This document shows positions 54,414 to 62,576 of a DNA stretch of 64,000 bases, one piece after another. How positions within the stretch are numbered: position 1 is the stretch's first letter; each line of letters opens with the position of its first letter. The stretch is from Nocardioides deserti (GTDB lineage Bacteria; Actinomycetota; Actinomycetes; Propionibacteriales; Nocardioidaceae): positions 186,001-250,000 of the forward strand of contig NZ_JACMYC010000006.1 of NCBI RefSeq assembly GCF_014266025.1. The letters run 5' to 3'. Made by a program: the position numbers and the translations under genes. The notes below the pieces were generated by a model. It did no database searches and was not told the DNA's origin. It saw only the letters and a program-made list of their open reading frames with translations.

Positions 54414-54998
54414 TCAGGCCTTCGGCTCGTCCTCGGTGGACTCGGCCTCGGCCTCGGCGGCCTCGTCGGAGACGGGCTCGGTGACCGCGGTCTCCTCCTC
54501 CGCGACGACGCTCTCCTCGGGGGACGCCTCCTCGCCGAGCTCGGTCGGGCCGGCCTCGGTGGTCTCCTCGGCGGGAGCCTCCTCGACGGGCGCGGGGGCG
54601 GCAGCCGGGGCGGCCTGCGTCTTCGGGGCCGACGGGGTGTAGGCCTCGGTCACGAGCTCGATGACCGCCATGGGGGCGTTGTCGCCCTTGCGGGGGCCGA
54701 GCTTGGTGATGCGGGTGTAGCCACCCGGACGCTCCGAGAACGTCGGGGCGATCTCGGTGAAGAGGGTGTGCACGACGCCCTTGTCGCGGATGGTCTTGAG
54801 GACCTCGCGGCGGTTGTGCAGGTCGCCCTTCTTCGCCTTGGTGATCAGCTTCTCGGCGTGGGGGCGCAGGGCGCGGGCCTTGGCCTCGGTCGTGGTGATC
54901 CGGCCGTGCTCGAAGAGCTGGGTGGCCAGGTTCGCCAGGATGAGGCGCTGGTGGGCCGGGCCGCCGCCGAGGCGGGGACCCTTCGTGGGCTTGGGCAT
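54414..54998 (-). CDS. rplQ: 50S ribosomal protein bL17 with acidic tail
   Basis: 194 residues. Residues 1-118 are L17 ([20 protein letters not shown], then [20 protein letters not shown]). Residues about 125-194 form an Ala/Glu/Pro/Thr-rich, strongly acidic extension ([20 protein letters not shown]), absent from the 127-residue E. coli protein but common in actinobacteria. Last gene of the infA-rpmJ-rpsM-rpsK-rpsD-rpoA-rplQ run. Confidence 0.96.
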   Translation of the reverse strand: MPKPTKGPRLGGGPAHQRLILANLATQLFEHGRITTTEAKARALRPHAEKLITKAKKGDLHNRREVLKTIRDKGVVHTLFTEIAPTFSERPGGYTRITKLGPRKGDNAPMAVIELVTEAYTPSAPKTQAAPAAAPAPVEEAPAEETTEAGPTELGEEASPEESVVAEEETAVTEPVSDEAAEAEAESTEDEPKA

Positions 54999-55193
54999 GT
55001 CTCTCTCGTTCCTCCCCGGCCGTACCAGGTACCGGGGTAGTAGGCCGGCGGCGGGCGCCGCCGGTCAGTCCTTCAGGTGGTGCAAGTGAAGCAATGGTGC
55101 GGGGTCCAGCCGAGCCGATCCGGTCAGGAGAGGTGGCGGCCCGAAAGCCGCCAGGAAACCTGAACCGAAGCGAACATCAACTGCGAGCGGGGC

Positions 55194-55245
55194 AGCGTGT
55201 CGGCCGCGCGAAGCGCGTGGGACGAAGTCCCACTGCCGACACGCT
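55194..55245 (-). ncRNA. Three-way-junction RNA structure between rpoA and rplQ
   Basis: An outer 11-bp stem (AGCGTGTCGGC 55194-55204 with GCCGACACGCT 55235-55245) encloses two hairpins: CGCGC-GAA-GCGCG (55205-55217) and TGGGAC-GAA-GTCCCA (55218-55232). All pairing is perfect. It sits eight bases past the rpoA stop in a 255-bp spacer and is transcribed with the operon. Likely an mRNA processing, attenuation or stability element; no Rfam family recognised. Confidence 0.6.
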
Positions 55246-55253
55246 CCCGCCGA

Positions 55254-56270
55254 CTAATACTGCTCGTCCTCGACGAACGCGTCGTCGTCGTCGTCGCCGT
55301 AGGCGGCGAGGGCGGCGGACGGGTCGAAGCCGGGAGCGCTGTCCTTGAGGGACAGGCCCATCTCGACCAGCTTGGCCTTGACCTCGTCGATCGACTTGGC
55401 GCCGAAGTTGCGGATGTCCAGCAGGTCCTGCTCCGAGCGGCTGATGAGCTCACCCACGGTGTGGATGCCCTCGCGCTTGAGGCAGTTGTAGGACCGGACG
55501 GTCAGCTGCAGGTCCTCGACCGGAAGGGCGAGGTCGGCGGCCAGCTGCTCGTCGACGGGCGACGGGCCGATGTCGATGCCCTCGGCCTCGACGTTGAGCT
55601 CACGGGCGAGGCCGAAGAGCTCGACGAGGGTCTTGCCGGCCGAGGCGATCGCGTCGCGGGGACGGATCGACGGCTTGGTCTCGACGTCGATGACGAGCTT
55701 GTCGAAGTCGGTGCGCTGCTCGACTCGGGTGGCCTCGACCTTGTAGGTCACCTTCAGCACGGGGCTGTAGATCGAGTCGACCGGCATGCGGCCGATCTCG
55801 TTGTCGGCGCCCTTGTTCTGCACGGCGGAGACGTAGCCGCGGCCGCGCTCGACGACGAGCTCCATCTCGAGCTTGCCGTTGTCGGACAGGGTCGCGATCT
55901 TCAGCTCGGGGTTGTGCACCTCGACACCGGCCGGCGGGGCGATGTCGGCGGCGGTGACGTCGCCGGCACCGGACTTGCGCAGGTACATCGTGACGGGCTC
56001 GTCGTGCTCGGAGGAGACGACGAGGCCCTTGAGGTTGAGGATGATCTCCGTGACGTCTTCCTTGACGCCCTCGATGGTCGAGAACTCGTGGAGGACGGTG
56101 TCGACCTTGATGCTCGTGACCGAGGCACCGGGGATCGACGACAGGAGGGTACGGCGCAGGGAGTTGCCGAGGGTGTAGCCGAAGCCGGGCTCCAGCGGCT
56201 CGATCACGAACCGCGAGCGGAACTCGTCGACGGTCTCTTCCGACAGGGTGGGGCGCTGTGCGATCAGCAC
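55254..56270 (-). CDS. rpoA: DNA-directed RNA polymerase subunit alpha
   Basis: 338 residues. The N-terminal domain has [18 protein letters not shown] (assembly), and the C-terminal domain has the promoter- and activator-contacting [37 protein letters not shown] (in part). An acidic end, [14 protein letters not shown], is typical of actinobacteria. The GTG at 56270 gives the canonical VLIAQRPTL start with AAGGAAA upstream. Confidence 0.97.
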   Translation of the reverse strand: MLIAQRPTLSEETVDEFRSRFVIEPLEPGFGYTLGNSLRRTLLSSIPGASVTSIKVDTVLHEFSTIEGVKEDVTEIILNLKGLVVSSEHDEPVTMYLRKSGAGDVTAADIAPPAGVEVHNPELKIATLSDNGKLEMELVVERGRGYVSAVQNKGADNEIGRMPVDSIYSPVLKVTYKVEATRVEQRTDFDKLVIDVETKPSIRPRDAIASAGKTLVELFGLARELNVEAEGIDIGPSPVDEQLAADLALPVEDLQLTVRSYNCLKREGIHTVGELISRSEQDLLDIRNFGAKSIDEVKAKLVEMGLSLKDSAPGFDPSAALAAYGDDDDDAFVEDEQY

Positions 56271-56412
56271 TGGTGTTTTCCTTTCCGGGCCCACCCGCTA
56301 TATGACGGGCCCGAACTGCAGGTTGGCGGAAGGCGGTGGTGCTGCCACGTCCGGAGCCCACCGGATCGGTGGACCCCGGACGAGGGGTGCGAGGGGGCTG
56401 CGCCCCCTTGCG

Positions 56413-57021
56413 TCACTTCTTCGAGTAGTACTCCACGATCAGCTGCTCCTGGACCGGGATGTCGATCTGGGCCCGGACGGGCAGCTGGTGGACGAGGATC
56501 CGCATGCGGTTCGGCAGCGCCTCGAGCCAGGCGGGGACGACGCGCTCGCCGTGGGTCTCGCGAGCCACGATGAACGGGGTCATCTCCAGGGACTTCTCGC
56601 GGACGTCGATGACGTCGTGCGCGGAGACCTGGTAGGAGGGGATGTCGACCTTCTTGCCGTTGACCTTGAAGTGGCCGTGGACGACCAGCTGGCGGGCGTG
56701 GCGGCGGGTCCGGGCGAAGCCGGCGCGGTAGACGACGTTGTCGAGGCGGCACTCCAGCAGCTGGAGCAGGTTGTCACCGGTCTTGCCGGCGCGACGCGAG
56801 GCCTCGGTGTAGTAGTTGGCGAACTGCTTCTCCATCACGCCGTACGTGAAGCGGGCCTTCTGCTTCTCGTGCAGCTGGAGGCGGTACTCGCTCTCCTTGA
56901 TGCGCGCGCGGCCGTGCTGGCCGGGGGGGTAGGGACGACGCTCGAACGCGCCGTCACCGCCGACGAGGTCGACGCCGAGACGGCGCGACTTCCGGGTCAT
57001 GGGGCCGGTGTAACGGGCCAT
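56413..57021 (-). CDS. rpsD: 30S ribosomal protein uS4
   Basis: 202 residues. Primary 16S rRNA binder and translational repressor in other bacteria. N-terminal MARYTGPMTRKSRRLGVDL, then the S4 RNA-binding domain RLDNVVYRAGFARTRRHARQ, then VHGHFKVNGKKVDIPS. No zinc cysteines are in the N-terminus, so this is the C-minus form. 30 bp after rpsK. Confidence 0.97.
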   Translation of the reverse strand: MARYTGPMTRKSRRLGVDLVGGDGAFERRPYPPGQHGRARIKESEYRLQLHEKQKARFTYGVMEKQFANYYTEASRRAGKTGDNLLQLLECRLDNVVYRAGFARTRRHARQLVVHGHFKVNGKKVDIPSYQVSAHDVIDVREKSLEMTPFIVARETHGERVVPAWLEALPNRMRILVHQLPVRAQIDIPVQEQLIVEYYSKK

Positions 57022-57051
57022 TTCTCAAAGTCTCCTGTTCTCAGCGGGCGA

Positions 57052-57459
57052 TCAGACGCGGCGGCGCTTGGGCGGGCGGCAGCCGTTGTGGGGAGCGGGC
57101 GTGACGTCCTGGATGGTGCCGACCTCGAGGCCGATCGCACCCAGCGAACGGATCGCCGTCTCGCGGCCCGAGCCCGGGCCCTTCACGAAGACGTCGATCT
57201 TCTTCATGCCGTGCTCCATCGCCCGACGACCGGCGGCCTCGGCGGCCATCTGCGCGGCGAACGGGGTGGACTTGCGCGAGCCCTTGAAGCCGACGGTGCC
57301 GGCCGAGGCCCACGAGATCACCGCGCCGGTGGGGTCGGTGATCGTGACGATGGTGTTGTTGAACGTGCTCTTGATGTGGGCCTCGCCCTGGGCGACGTTC
57401 TTCTTCTCCTTGCGGCGCACCTTCTTGGCGCCGGCCGCGGTGCGGCTCTTGGGAGGCAT
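57052..57459 (-). CDS. rpsK: 30S ribosomal protein uS11
   Basis: 135 residues. Family body [40 protein letters not shown] and the C-terminal [18 protein letters not shown] at 57459 with an AGGAGAA site. Between rpsM and rpsD, the conserved order. Confidence 0.97.
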   Translation of the reverse strand: MPPKSRTAAGAKKVRRKEKKNVAQGEAHIKSTFNNTIVTITDPTGAVISWASAGTVGFKGSRKSTPFAAQMAAEAAGRRAMEHGMKKIDVFVKGPGSGRETAIRSLGAIGLEVGTIQDVTPAPHNGCRPPKRRRV

Positions 57460-57547
57460 GCAGTTCTCCTGAGTTAGCTGGTCTGTGAGTGCGAGAAGGC
57501 CGTGGCCCCCATCCGGGGGCACACGGGGGCGGAGCCCCCGTGCGTGG

Positions 57548-57922
57548 TTACTTGGCCTTCTTCTTGCCGGCAACCGTGCGCTTGGGGCCCTTGCGGGTGC
57601 GCGCGTTGGTCTTGGTGCGCTGACCGCGGACCGGGAGGCCCATGCGGTGGCGGCGACCCTGGTAGCTGCCGATCTCGATCTTGCGACGGATGTCTGCCTG
57701 GACCTCGCGACGGAGGTCACCCTCGATCTTGAAGTTGGACTCGATCTCGTCGCGGAGCTTGACCAGCTCCTCGTCCCCCAGCTCGTGGACGCGGGTGTTC
57801 GGGTTGACCCCGGTGGCCGCGAGCAGCTGCTGGGAGCGGGTACGGCCGATGCCGTAGATGTAGGTGAGTGCGATCTCGATGCGCTTGTCGCGCGGGAGGT
57901 CCACACCAACGAGGCGTGCCAT
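57548..57922 (-). CDS. rpsM: 30S ribosomal protein uS13
   Basis: 124 residues. [20 protein letters not shown], with the helix-turn motif [19 protein letters not shown] and the C-terminal tail [18 protein letters not shown] that reaches the P-site tRNA. ATG at 57922. 88 bp before rpsK. Confidence 0.97.
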   Translation of the reverse strand: MARLVGVDLPRDKRIEIALTYIYGIGRTRSQQLLAATGVNPNTRVHELGDEELVKLRDEIESNFKIEGDLRREVQADIRRKIEIGSYQGRRHRMGLPVRGQRTKTNARTRKGPKRTVAGKKKAK

Positions 57923-58101
57923 GTGGCGTTCCTTTGCAGTTCCGCAGAGGTGTCGGTCGTGTCGCGCCCTGGTCGGTGGACCAGGCTCCGGCCTCTGCAC
58001 CGGAGGTGGTTGACCTGCCTTGCGGCAGGTGAGCGATCACGTTGTGGTGTTCAGTTGTGCGCGGCCTTCGGGCGGCCGGCAGCAGCGGGGAGGAGCGGTG
58101 C

Positions 58102-58215
58102 TCAGCCCTGGCGCTGCTTGTGGCGAGGGTTCTCGCAGATGACCATGACGCGGCCGTGGCGACGGATCACCTGGCACTTGTCGCAGATCTTCTTGACGCT
58201 GGGGTTGACCTTCAC
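58102..58215 (-). CDS. rpmJ: 50S ribosomal protein bL36
   Basis: 37 residues: [20 protein letters not shown], then [17 protein letters not shown]. The three cysteines and one histidine (C11, C14, C27, H32) form the zinc ribbon of the C-plus type. GTG start at 58215, AAGGG upstream. Between infA and rpsM as in other actinobacteria. Confidence 0.95.
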   Translation of the reverse strand: MKVNPSVKKICDKCQVIRRHGRVMVICENPRHKQRQG

Positions 58216-58244
58216 GGTTCAGGCCCTTCTGGTGGGTCGGCTGC

Positions 58245-58466
58245 TCACTTGTAGCGGTAGACGATGCGACCCCGCGTGAGGTCGTACGGCGAGAGCTCCA
58301 CCACCACGCGGTCCTCGGGGAGGATCCGGATGTAGTGCTGTCGCATCTTGCCGCTGATGTGGGCGAGAACCTTGTGGCCGTTGCTCAGCTCGACGCGGAA
58401 CATGGCGTTGGGCAGGGCTTCCACGACGGTGCCCTCGATCTCGATCACGCCTTCTTTCTTCGGCAT
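58245..58466 (-). CDS. infA: Translation initiation factor IF-1
   Basis: 73 residues, the standard length. OB-fold S1-type protein: [20 protein letters not shown] and [19 protein letters not shown]. The ATG at 58466 has TGGAGG seven bases upstream and gives the canonical MPKKEGVIE; an in-frame start 16 codons earlier has no support. First gene of the ribosomal/rpoA operon. Confidence 0.97.
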   Translation of the reverse strand: MPKKEGVIEIEGTVVEALPNAMFRVELSNGHKVLAHISGKMRQHYIRILPEDRVVVELSPYDLTRGRIVYRYK

Positions 58467-58814
58467 GTCCTCCACAATCTGTTGTCTCGGTCGGTCGTCC
58501 ACCGTGTCGTGCACCGCCGGCGGCGCGGACCGCCTGCGGGTGGCCCGGGAACCTCCGGCTCGCTGTCGCCAGCGGGCCGGTGGACCTCGTGCAGCCGCCT
58601 GTGGTCCTCATCCCGGACGCACGGACGAGCGCTCCGAGGAGCGGGACGCCGTGTGCGCTCGGGCAGCCGCGAGGCGCCACGAAGCAGACCCACGTTGGGC
58701 CGACGTTGCAGTCTAGGCGCACCCGCTCCCATAACACGAATCCGTGCCCGGTGCCGCGCGGTCCCCCGGCGTGCCGCGCGGGGCGCGGTCAGGGAGGGCG
58801 GTCAGGAGGTGCGG
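58467..58814. other. infA leader and promoter region
   Basis: 348 bp between infA and the LLM oxidoreductase. It carries a candidate promoter near 58709-58739 on the minus strand, so the infA leader is about 235 nt. The part next to the LLM stop holds a 13-nt tandem repeat (GCGGTCAGGAGG(T/C), 58798-58823, plus a degenerate unit at 58785). No gene is supported. Confidence 0.6.
58709..58739 (-). promoter_or_regulatory. Candidate promoter of the infA-rplQ operon
   Basis: On the minus strand, TAGACT (58714-58709) as -10, with TTCGTG (58739-58734) at a 19-bp spacing as a weak -35. Confidence 0.4.
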
Positions 58815-59891
58815 TCAGGAGGCGGGTCGGTCGGCGAGCAGCTCGAGGGTCCGCTCGCGCGCCGGGCTCGTGGCCGGGTCGGTGCCGGCGTACGCCGCCG
58901 CCACCGGTGCCACCATGACCTCGTCGACGCCGTACGTCGCCGCGAGCTCCGCCAGCCGGGCCCGGGACTCCTCGGGCCCGCCGATGATCCACTTGGCGGC
59001 CATCTTGTCGACCAGCTCCTGATGCGCGGCCGGCATCTCGGCCTGCACCTTCTCGGCCTCCTCGACCAGCCGGCCGGGACCGAGCGGCTGCCCCGTGCGC
59101 AGCTCGAGCATCATCTGCAGCTGCGGCAGCGCGAGCCGGCGCGCCTCCTCGGCGTCGTCGGCCACGACCGCGTTGACGGTCAGGAACGTCCGTGGCCCCG
59201 CCATCTCCGGGCCGAGGTCTGCGGACGGCCGGAAGGTGCTGCGGTAGAGCTCGAGCGCCTCGGCGGTCCCCTGCCCGGAGAAGTGGTGGGCGAAGACGTA
59301 GGGCATGCCCTTCTCCGCCGCCAGGCGGGCGGAGTAGTCGGAGGACCCGAGCAGCCAGGTGGTCGGCACGGACGTCGCGGCCGGCGTCGCCTTCAGCGCG
59401 TGGGTGCGTCCCTGCACCGAGATCCCGACGCCGGCGGTGTCCATCATCGCCAGCACGTTCTCGACGTACTCCGGGAAGCGGGCGACCGCCTCGTCGCTCA
59501 CCCCGCCGGCGCCGTGGCGCAGCGCCCAGCTGGTCACCGGGTCGGTGCCCGGCGCGCGCCCGATGCCGAGGTCGATGCGGCCGGGGAACGCCGCCTCGAG
59601 CAGCGCGAACTGCTCGGCGACCACCAGCGGTGCGTGGTTCGGGAGCATCACGCCGCCCGACCCGACGCGGATCCGCTCGGTCGCCGCGGCCAGCATGCCG
59701 ATGAGGACCGGCGGGTTGGTCGCCGCGACGGCGGCCATGTTGTGGTGCTCGGCGACCCAGTACCGGCGGTAGCCGAGCCGGTCGGCGGTCCGCGCCAGCG
59801 CGGTCGACGACCGCAGCGCGTCGGTCGTCGTCTGGTCCCCGCGGACCGGGACCAGGTCGAGCACGGACAAGGCGGGGCTGTGGTCGGTCAT
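58815..59891 (-). CDS. LLM-class flavin-dependent oxidoreductase
   Basis: 358-residue TIM-barrel enzyme of the luciferase-like monooxygenase family (MsnO8-like). VLDLVPVRGDQTT near the N-terminus, YWVAEHHNMAAVAATNP (about 43-59), GRIDLGIGRAPGTDP and SAWLLGSSDYSARLAAEKGMP-type motif mark the flavin site. Cofactor FMN or F420 cannot be decided. Substrate unknown. Monocistronic. Confidence 0.92.
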   Translation of the reverse strand: MTDHSPALSVLDLVPVRGDQTTTDALRSSTALARTADRLGYRRYWVAEHHNMAAVAATNPPVLIGMLAAATERIRVGSGGVMLPNHAPLVVAEQFALLEAAFPGRIDLGIGRAPGTDPVTSWALRHGAGGVSDEAVARFPEYVENVLAMMDTAGVGISVQGRTHALKATPAATSVPTTWLLGSSDYSARLAAEKGMPYVFAHHFSGQGTAEALELYRSTFRPSADLGPEMAGPRTFLTVNAVVADDAEEARRLALPQLQMMLELRTGQPLGPGRLVEEAEKVQAEMPAAHQELVDKMAAKWIIGGPEESRARLAELAATYGVDEVMVAPVAAAYAGTDPATSPARERTLELLADRPAS

Positions 59892-59934
59892 CCCCGGAGG
59901 AACGCCGCCGCAGCCCCGCCCTATTCCGGGCCGG

Positions 59935-60933
59935 TCAGTCCTTGGGCTGGGGTGCCGGCGGCGTGGAGTCCGTCGCCGTGACCTCGGTCCGCTCGTCGGA
60001 CTTGGTCTTCGCCAGGCTCGCGACCGCGGTGACGGTGAGCGCGACCAGGATCACCGCGAGGCTGAGCAGCGTCGGGACCTCCCAGTCGATGACGCCGCCC
60101 TTGTAGAGCGCATGGATGATCAGCTTGGCGCCGATCCAGGCCAGGATGAACGACAGGCCCAGCGAGAGGTAGACCAGGCGCTGGAGCAGGCCGCCGATGA
60201 GGAAGTACAGCTGGCGCAGCCCCATCAGCGCGAAGACGTTCGCGGTGAAGACGAGGTACGGCTCCTGGGTGATGCCGAAGATCGCCGGGATGGAGTCGAG
60301 CGCGAAGAGCAGGTCGGTGGCGCCGAGCGCGATGATGACGATCAGCATCGGGGAGGCGTACCGGACGCCCTTGTCCTTGTAGAACAGCTTCAGGCCGAGC
60401 CACTTGTCACCGACGTTGAGGTGCTTGCGGGAGAACTCGACGACCTTCGAGTCCTCCGGGTGCTGCTCCTCGTGCTTGCGGTAGGACCGCAGCAGGTTGA
60501 CGGCGGTGTAGATGAGGAACGCGCCGAAGACGTAGAAGACCCAGCTGAAGTTCTCGATGAGCGCGTAGCCCAGCGCGATGAAGATGCCGCGGAAGATCAG
60601 CGCCAGGATGATGCCCACCATCAGGGCTTCCTGCTGGTACTTCCTCGGCACCGCGAGCGCCGACATCAGCACGATGAAGACGAACAGATTGTCGACCGAC
60701 AGGCTCTTCTCGACGATGAAGCCGGTGAAGAAGTCGACGCCGTACTCCTGGCCGTGGAAGGCCCACGTCCAGATGCCGAAGACGCCGGCCGCGGCCATGT
60801 AGATGACGAAGGCGATCGTGCACTCGCGCATCGACGGCACGTGGGGCCGGCGGGCGATCAGGAAGACGTCGAAGAGCAGGACTCCGACGGTGATGCCGAT
60901 CGTGATGCCCCATTCGAGGGCGGAGACTTCCAC
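59935..60933 (-). CDS. TerC-family integral membrane protein
   Basis: 332 residues with about nine membrane helices. TerC hallmarks: GVDFFTGFIVEKSLSVDNLF (catalytic-core acidic motif) and LFALDSIPAIFGITQEPYLV. The two acidic DN/DS motifs in opposite helices suggest metal ion transport. Members (Alx, MeeF/MeeY) export manganese. A yybP-ykoY-type Mn riboswitch candidate lies directly upstream, which supports this. GTG start with GGAGG upstream. Confidence 0.93.
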   Translation of the reverse strand: MEVSALEWGITIGITVGVLLFDVFLIARRPHVPSMRECTIAFVIYMAAAGVFGIWTWAFHGQEYGVDFFTGFIVEKSLSVDNLFVFIVLMSALAVPRKYQQEALMVGIILALIFRGIFIALGYALIENFSWVFYVFGAFLIYTAVNLLRSYRKHEEQHPEDSKVVEFSRKHLNVGDKWLGLKLFYKDKGVRYASPMLIVIIALGATDLLFALDSIPAIFGITQEPYLVFTANVFALMGLRQLYFLIGGLLQRLVYLSLGLSFILAWIGAKLIIHALYKGGVIDWEVPTLLSLAVILVALTVTAVASLAKTKSDERTEVTATDSTPPAPQPKD

Positions 60934-60965
60934 AGGGTTCCTCCAGGTCAGGCGGATGACGGAGC

Positions 60966-61065
60966 GTCAGAGGTCTCTCCCGCCGCCGACGCGACCCACG
61001 ACCCCGGACCGGTTCTGATCACCGGACGTGCTGACGAGACCGCGGCGAAGGAATACTCCCCCCTG
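60966..61065 (-). promoter_or_regulatory. yybP-ykoY manganese riboswitch candidate
   Basis: Read on the minus strand, the leader of the TerC gene has GGGGGGAGTATTCC (61063-61050) and, about 75 nt later, GGGAGAGACCTCT (60981-60969). These correspond to the conserved GGGGAGUA and GAGACCU blocks of the yybP-ykoY Mn2+-sensing riboswitch. The stretch between contains ACCGG/CCGGT pairing (near 61000-61025). About 35 nt then separate it from the start codon. Confidence 0.75.
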
Positions 61066-61136
61066 CCCGCACATCTTCGCACGGGTCCGGGCACCCGTTA
61101 CCCACCAGCGCCGCCGGCGACCCTGCGGGAGGCAGG

Positions 61137-61955
61137 TCAGCGGCCGCCGAAGGGGACGCCGAGCGCCGTCAGGGCGGCTTCGCCGCCGTCGAGGGCGGTC
61201 AGCACCCAGGCGCCGTCCTCGGTCAGCGTGAACGTGTGCTCGAAGTGCGCCGCCCAGCTGCCGTCGTCGGTCACGACGGTCCAGTCGTCCTCCAGCGTGG
61301 AGACGTCCTTGCCGCCGAGGGTGACCATCGGCTCGACCGCCAGGGCGAGACCGCGCACCAGCTTGGGCCCGCGGCCGGCCCGCCCGTAGTTCGGGACGTC
61401 CGGGGGCTGGTGCATCGCCGAGCCGATCCCGTGACCGGTGTAGTCCTCGAGGATCCCGTAGGAACCCTGCGAGCGGACGTGCCGCTCGACGGCGGCGGAG
61501 ATGTCGGTGACGCGACCACCGAGGCGGGCGGCGGCGATCCCCCGCCACATCGCCTCCTCGGTGACGCGCATCAGCGCGGTGACCTCGTCGGGCACCGGGC
61601 CGACGGCGACCGTGATCGCCGCGTCGCCGTGCCAGCCATCGACGATGGCGCCGCAGTCGATGGAGACCACGTCACCCTCGGCGAGCACCCGGTCACCCGG
61701 GATGCCGTGGACCACCTCGTCGTTGACCGACGCGCAGATCGAGCCGCGGAACCCGTGGTAGCCGAGGAAGGACGGCGTGGCGCCCGAGGAGCGGATGTTG
61801 TCCTCGGCGACGGCGTCCAGCTCGCGGGTGCTCACGCCCGCCCGGACGTGCCCGCGCAGCAGCTCGAGGGTCTCCCCCACGACCAGCCCGGCGCGTCGCA
61901 TCGCCGCGATCTGCTCGGGCGACTTGATCTCGACGCCCCGGTCGCGCAGTCCCAT
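61137..61955 (-). CDS. map: Methionine aminopeptidase type I
   Basis: Removes the initiator methionine. 272 residues; the metal site is formed by Asp residues in DCGAIVDGWHGDAAIT, His in GHGIGSAMHQPP and Glu in LAVEPMVTLGG and HFEHTF. ATG at 61955 with GAGAGGG upstream. 45 bp after adk in the secY-adk-map operon. Confidence 0.97.
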   Translation of the reverse strand: MGLRDRGVEIKSPEQIAAMRRAGLVVGETLELLRGHVRAGVSTRELDAVAEDNIRSSGATPSFLGYHGFRGSICASVNDEVVHGIPGDRVLAEGDVVSIDCGAIVDGWHGDAAITVAVGPVPDEVTALMRVTEEAMWRGIAAARLGGRVTDISAAVERHVRSQGSYGILEDYTGHGIGSAMHQPPDVPNYGRAGRGPKLVRGLALAVEPMVTLGGKDVSTLEDDWTVVTDDGSWAAHFEHTFTLTEDGAWVLTALDGGEAALTALGVPFGGR

Positions 61956-62000
61956 CAGCGCAGCCCTCTCAGCCGGTCCCCAGCAATCGATCAGTCGCGT

Positions 62001-62576
62001 TCAGGACTGCTGGACGTCGTCGAGCGCGGCGAAGATCCGGGAGGTGACCTCGTCGACCGGGCCCATGCCGTCGACCGAGATCAGGATCCCTCGCTCGCGG
62101 TAGACCTCGATCAGCGGCTCGGTCTGCTCGGCGTAGATCTCCTGGCGCCGGCGGATCACGTCCTCGGTGTCGTCGGCGCGGCCCTCGACCTGGGCGCGCT
62201 GCAGCAGGCGCTGCACGATCTCGTCGGCGTCGACGGTCAGGCACACGACCGCGTCGAGGGAGTGGCCGGTGAAGGCGATCATCCCGTCGAGCTCCTCGAC
62301 CTGGGCGAGCGTCCGCGGGTAGCCGTCGAGCAGGAACCCCGGCTTGGCGTCGTCCTCGTCGATGCGGTTGCGCACCATCTTGTTGGTGACCTCGTCGGGG
62401 ACGTACTCCCCCGCGTCCATGTACCGCTTCGCCTCGATGCCGAGCTCGGTGCCCTCGGAGACGTTCGCGCGGAAGATGTCACCGGTCGAGATCGCCGGGA
62501 CGCCGAAGTGCTCGGCGACGAACTTCGCCTGGGTGCCCTTGCCGGCGCCCGGGGGGCCCATCAGGATCAGCCTCAA
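62001..62576 (-). CDS. adk: Adenylate kinase
   Basis: Interconverts ATP+AMP and 2 ADP. 191 residues. P-loop GPPGAGKGTQ, AMP-binding STGDIFRANV, and the DGYPRTLAQ motif. The LID is short, without the zinc-binding insertion, as in actinobacteria. The TTG at 62576 gives MRLILMGPPGAGKG and overlaps the secY stop as TTGA; no other start lies between secY and the P-loop, so translation is coupled to secY. Confidence 0.96.
   Translation of the reverse strand: MRLILMGPPGAGKGTQAKFVAEHFGVPAISTGDIFRANVSEGTELGIEAKRYMDAGEYVPDEVTNKMVRNRIDEDDAKPGFLLDGYPRTLAQVEELDGMIAFTGHSLDAVVCLTVDADEIVQRLLQRAQVEGRADDTEDVIRRRQEIYAEQTEPLIEVYRERGILISVDGMGPVDEVTSRIFAALDDVQQS

Noticed and set aside
58042-58254. A 70-codon plus-strand frame opposite rpmJ
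   Set aside because: The minus strand encodes the well-defined bL36 with its zinc cysteines; the plus frame is its shadow.
62238-62252. AGGCACACGACC in adk resembling a 48-nt palindrome arm
   Set aside because: It has no inverted partner 48 nt away and codes for conserved adenylate kinase sequence; taken as chance.
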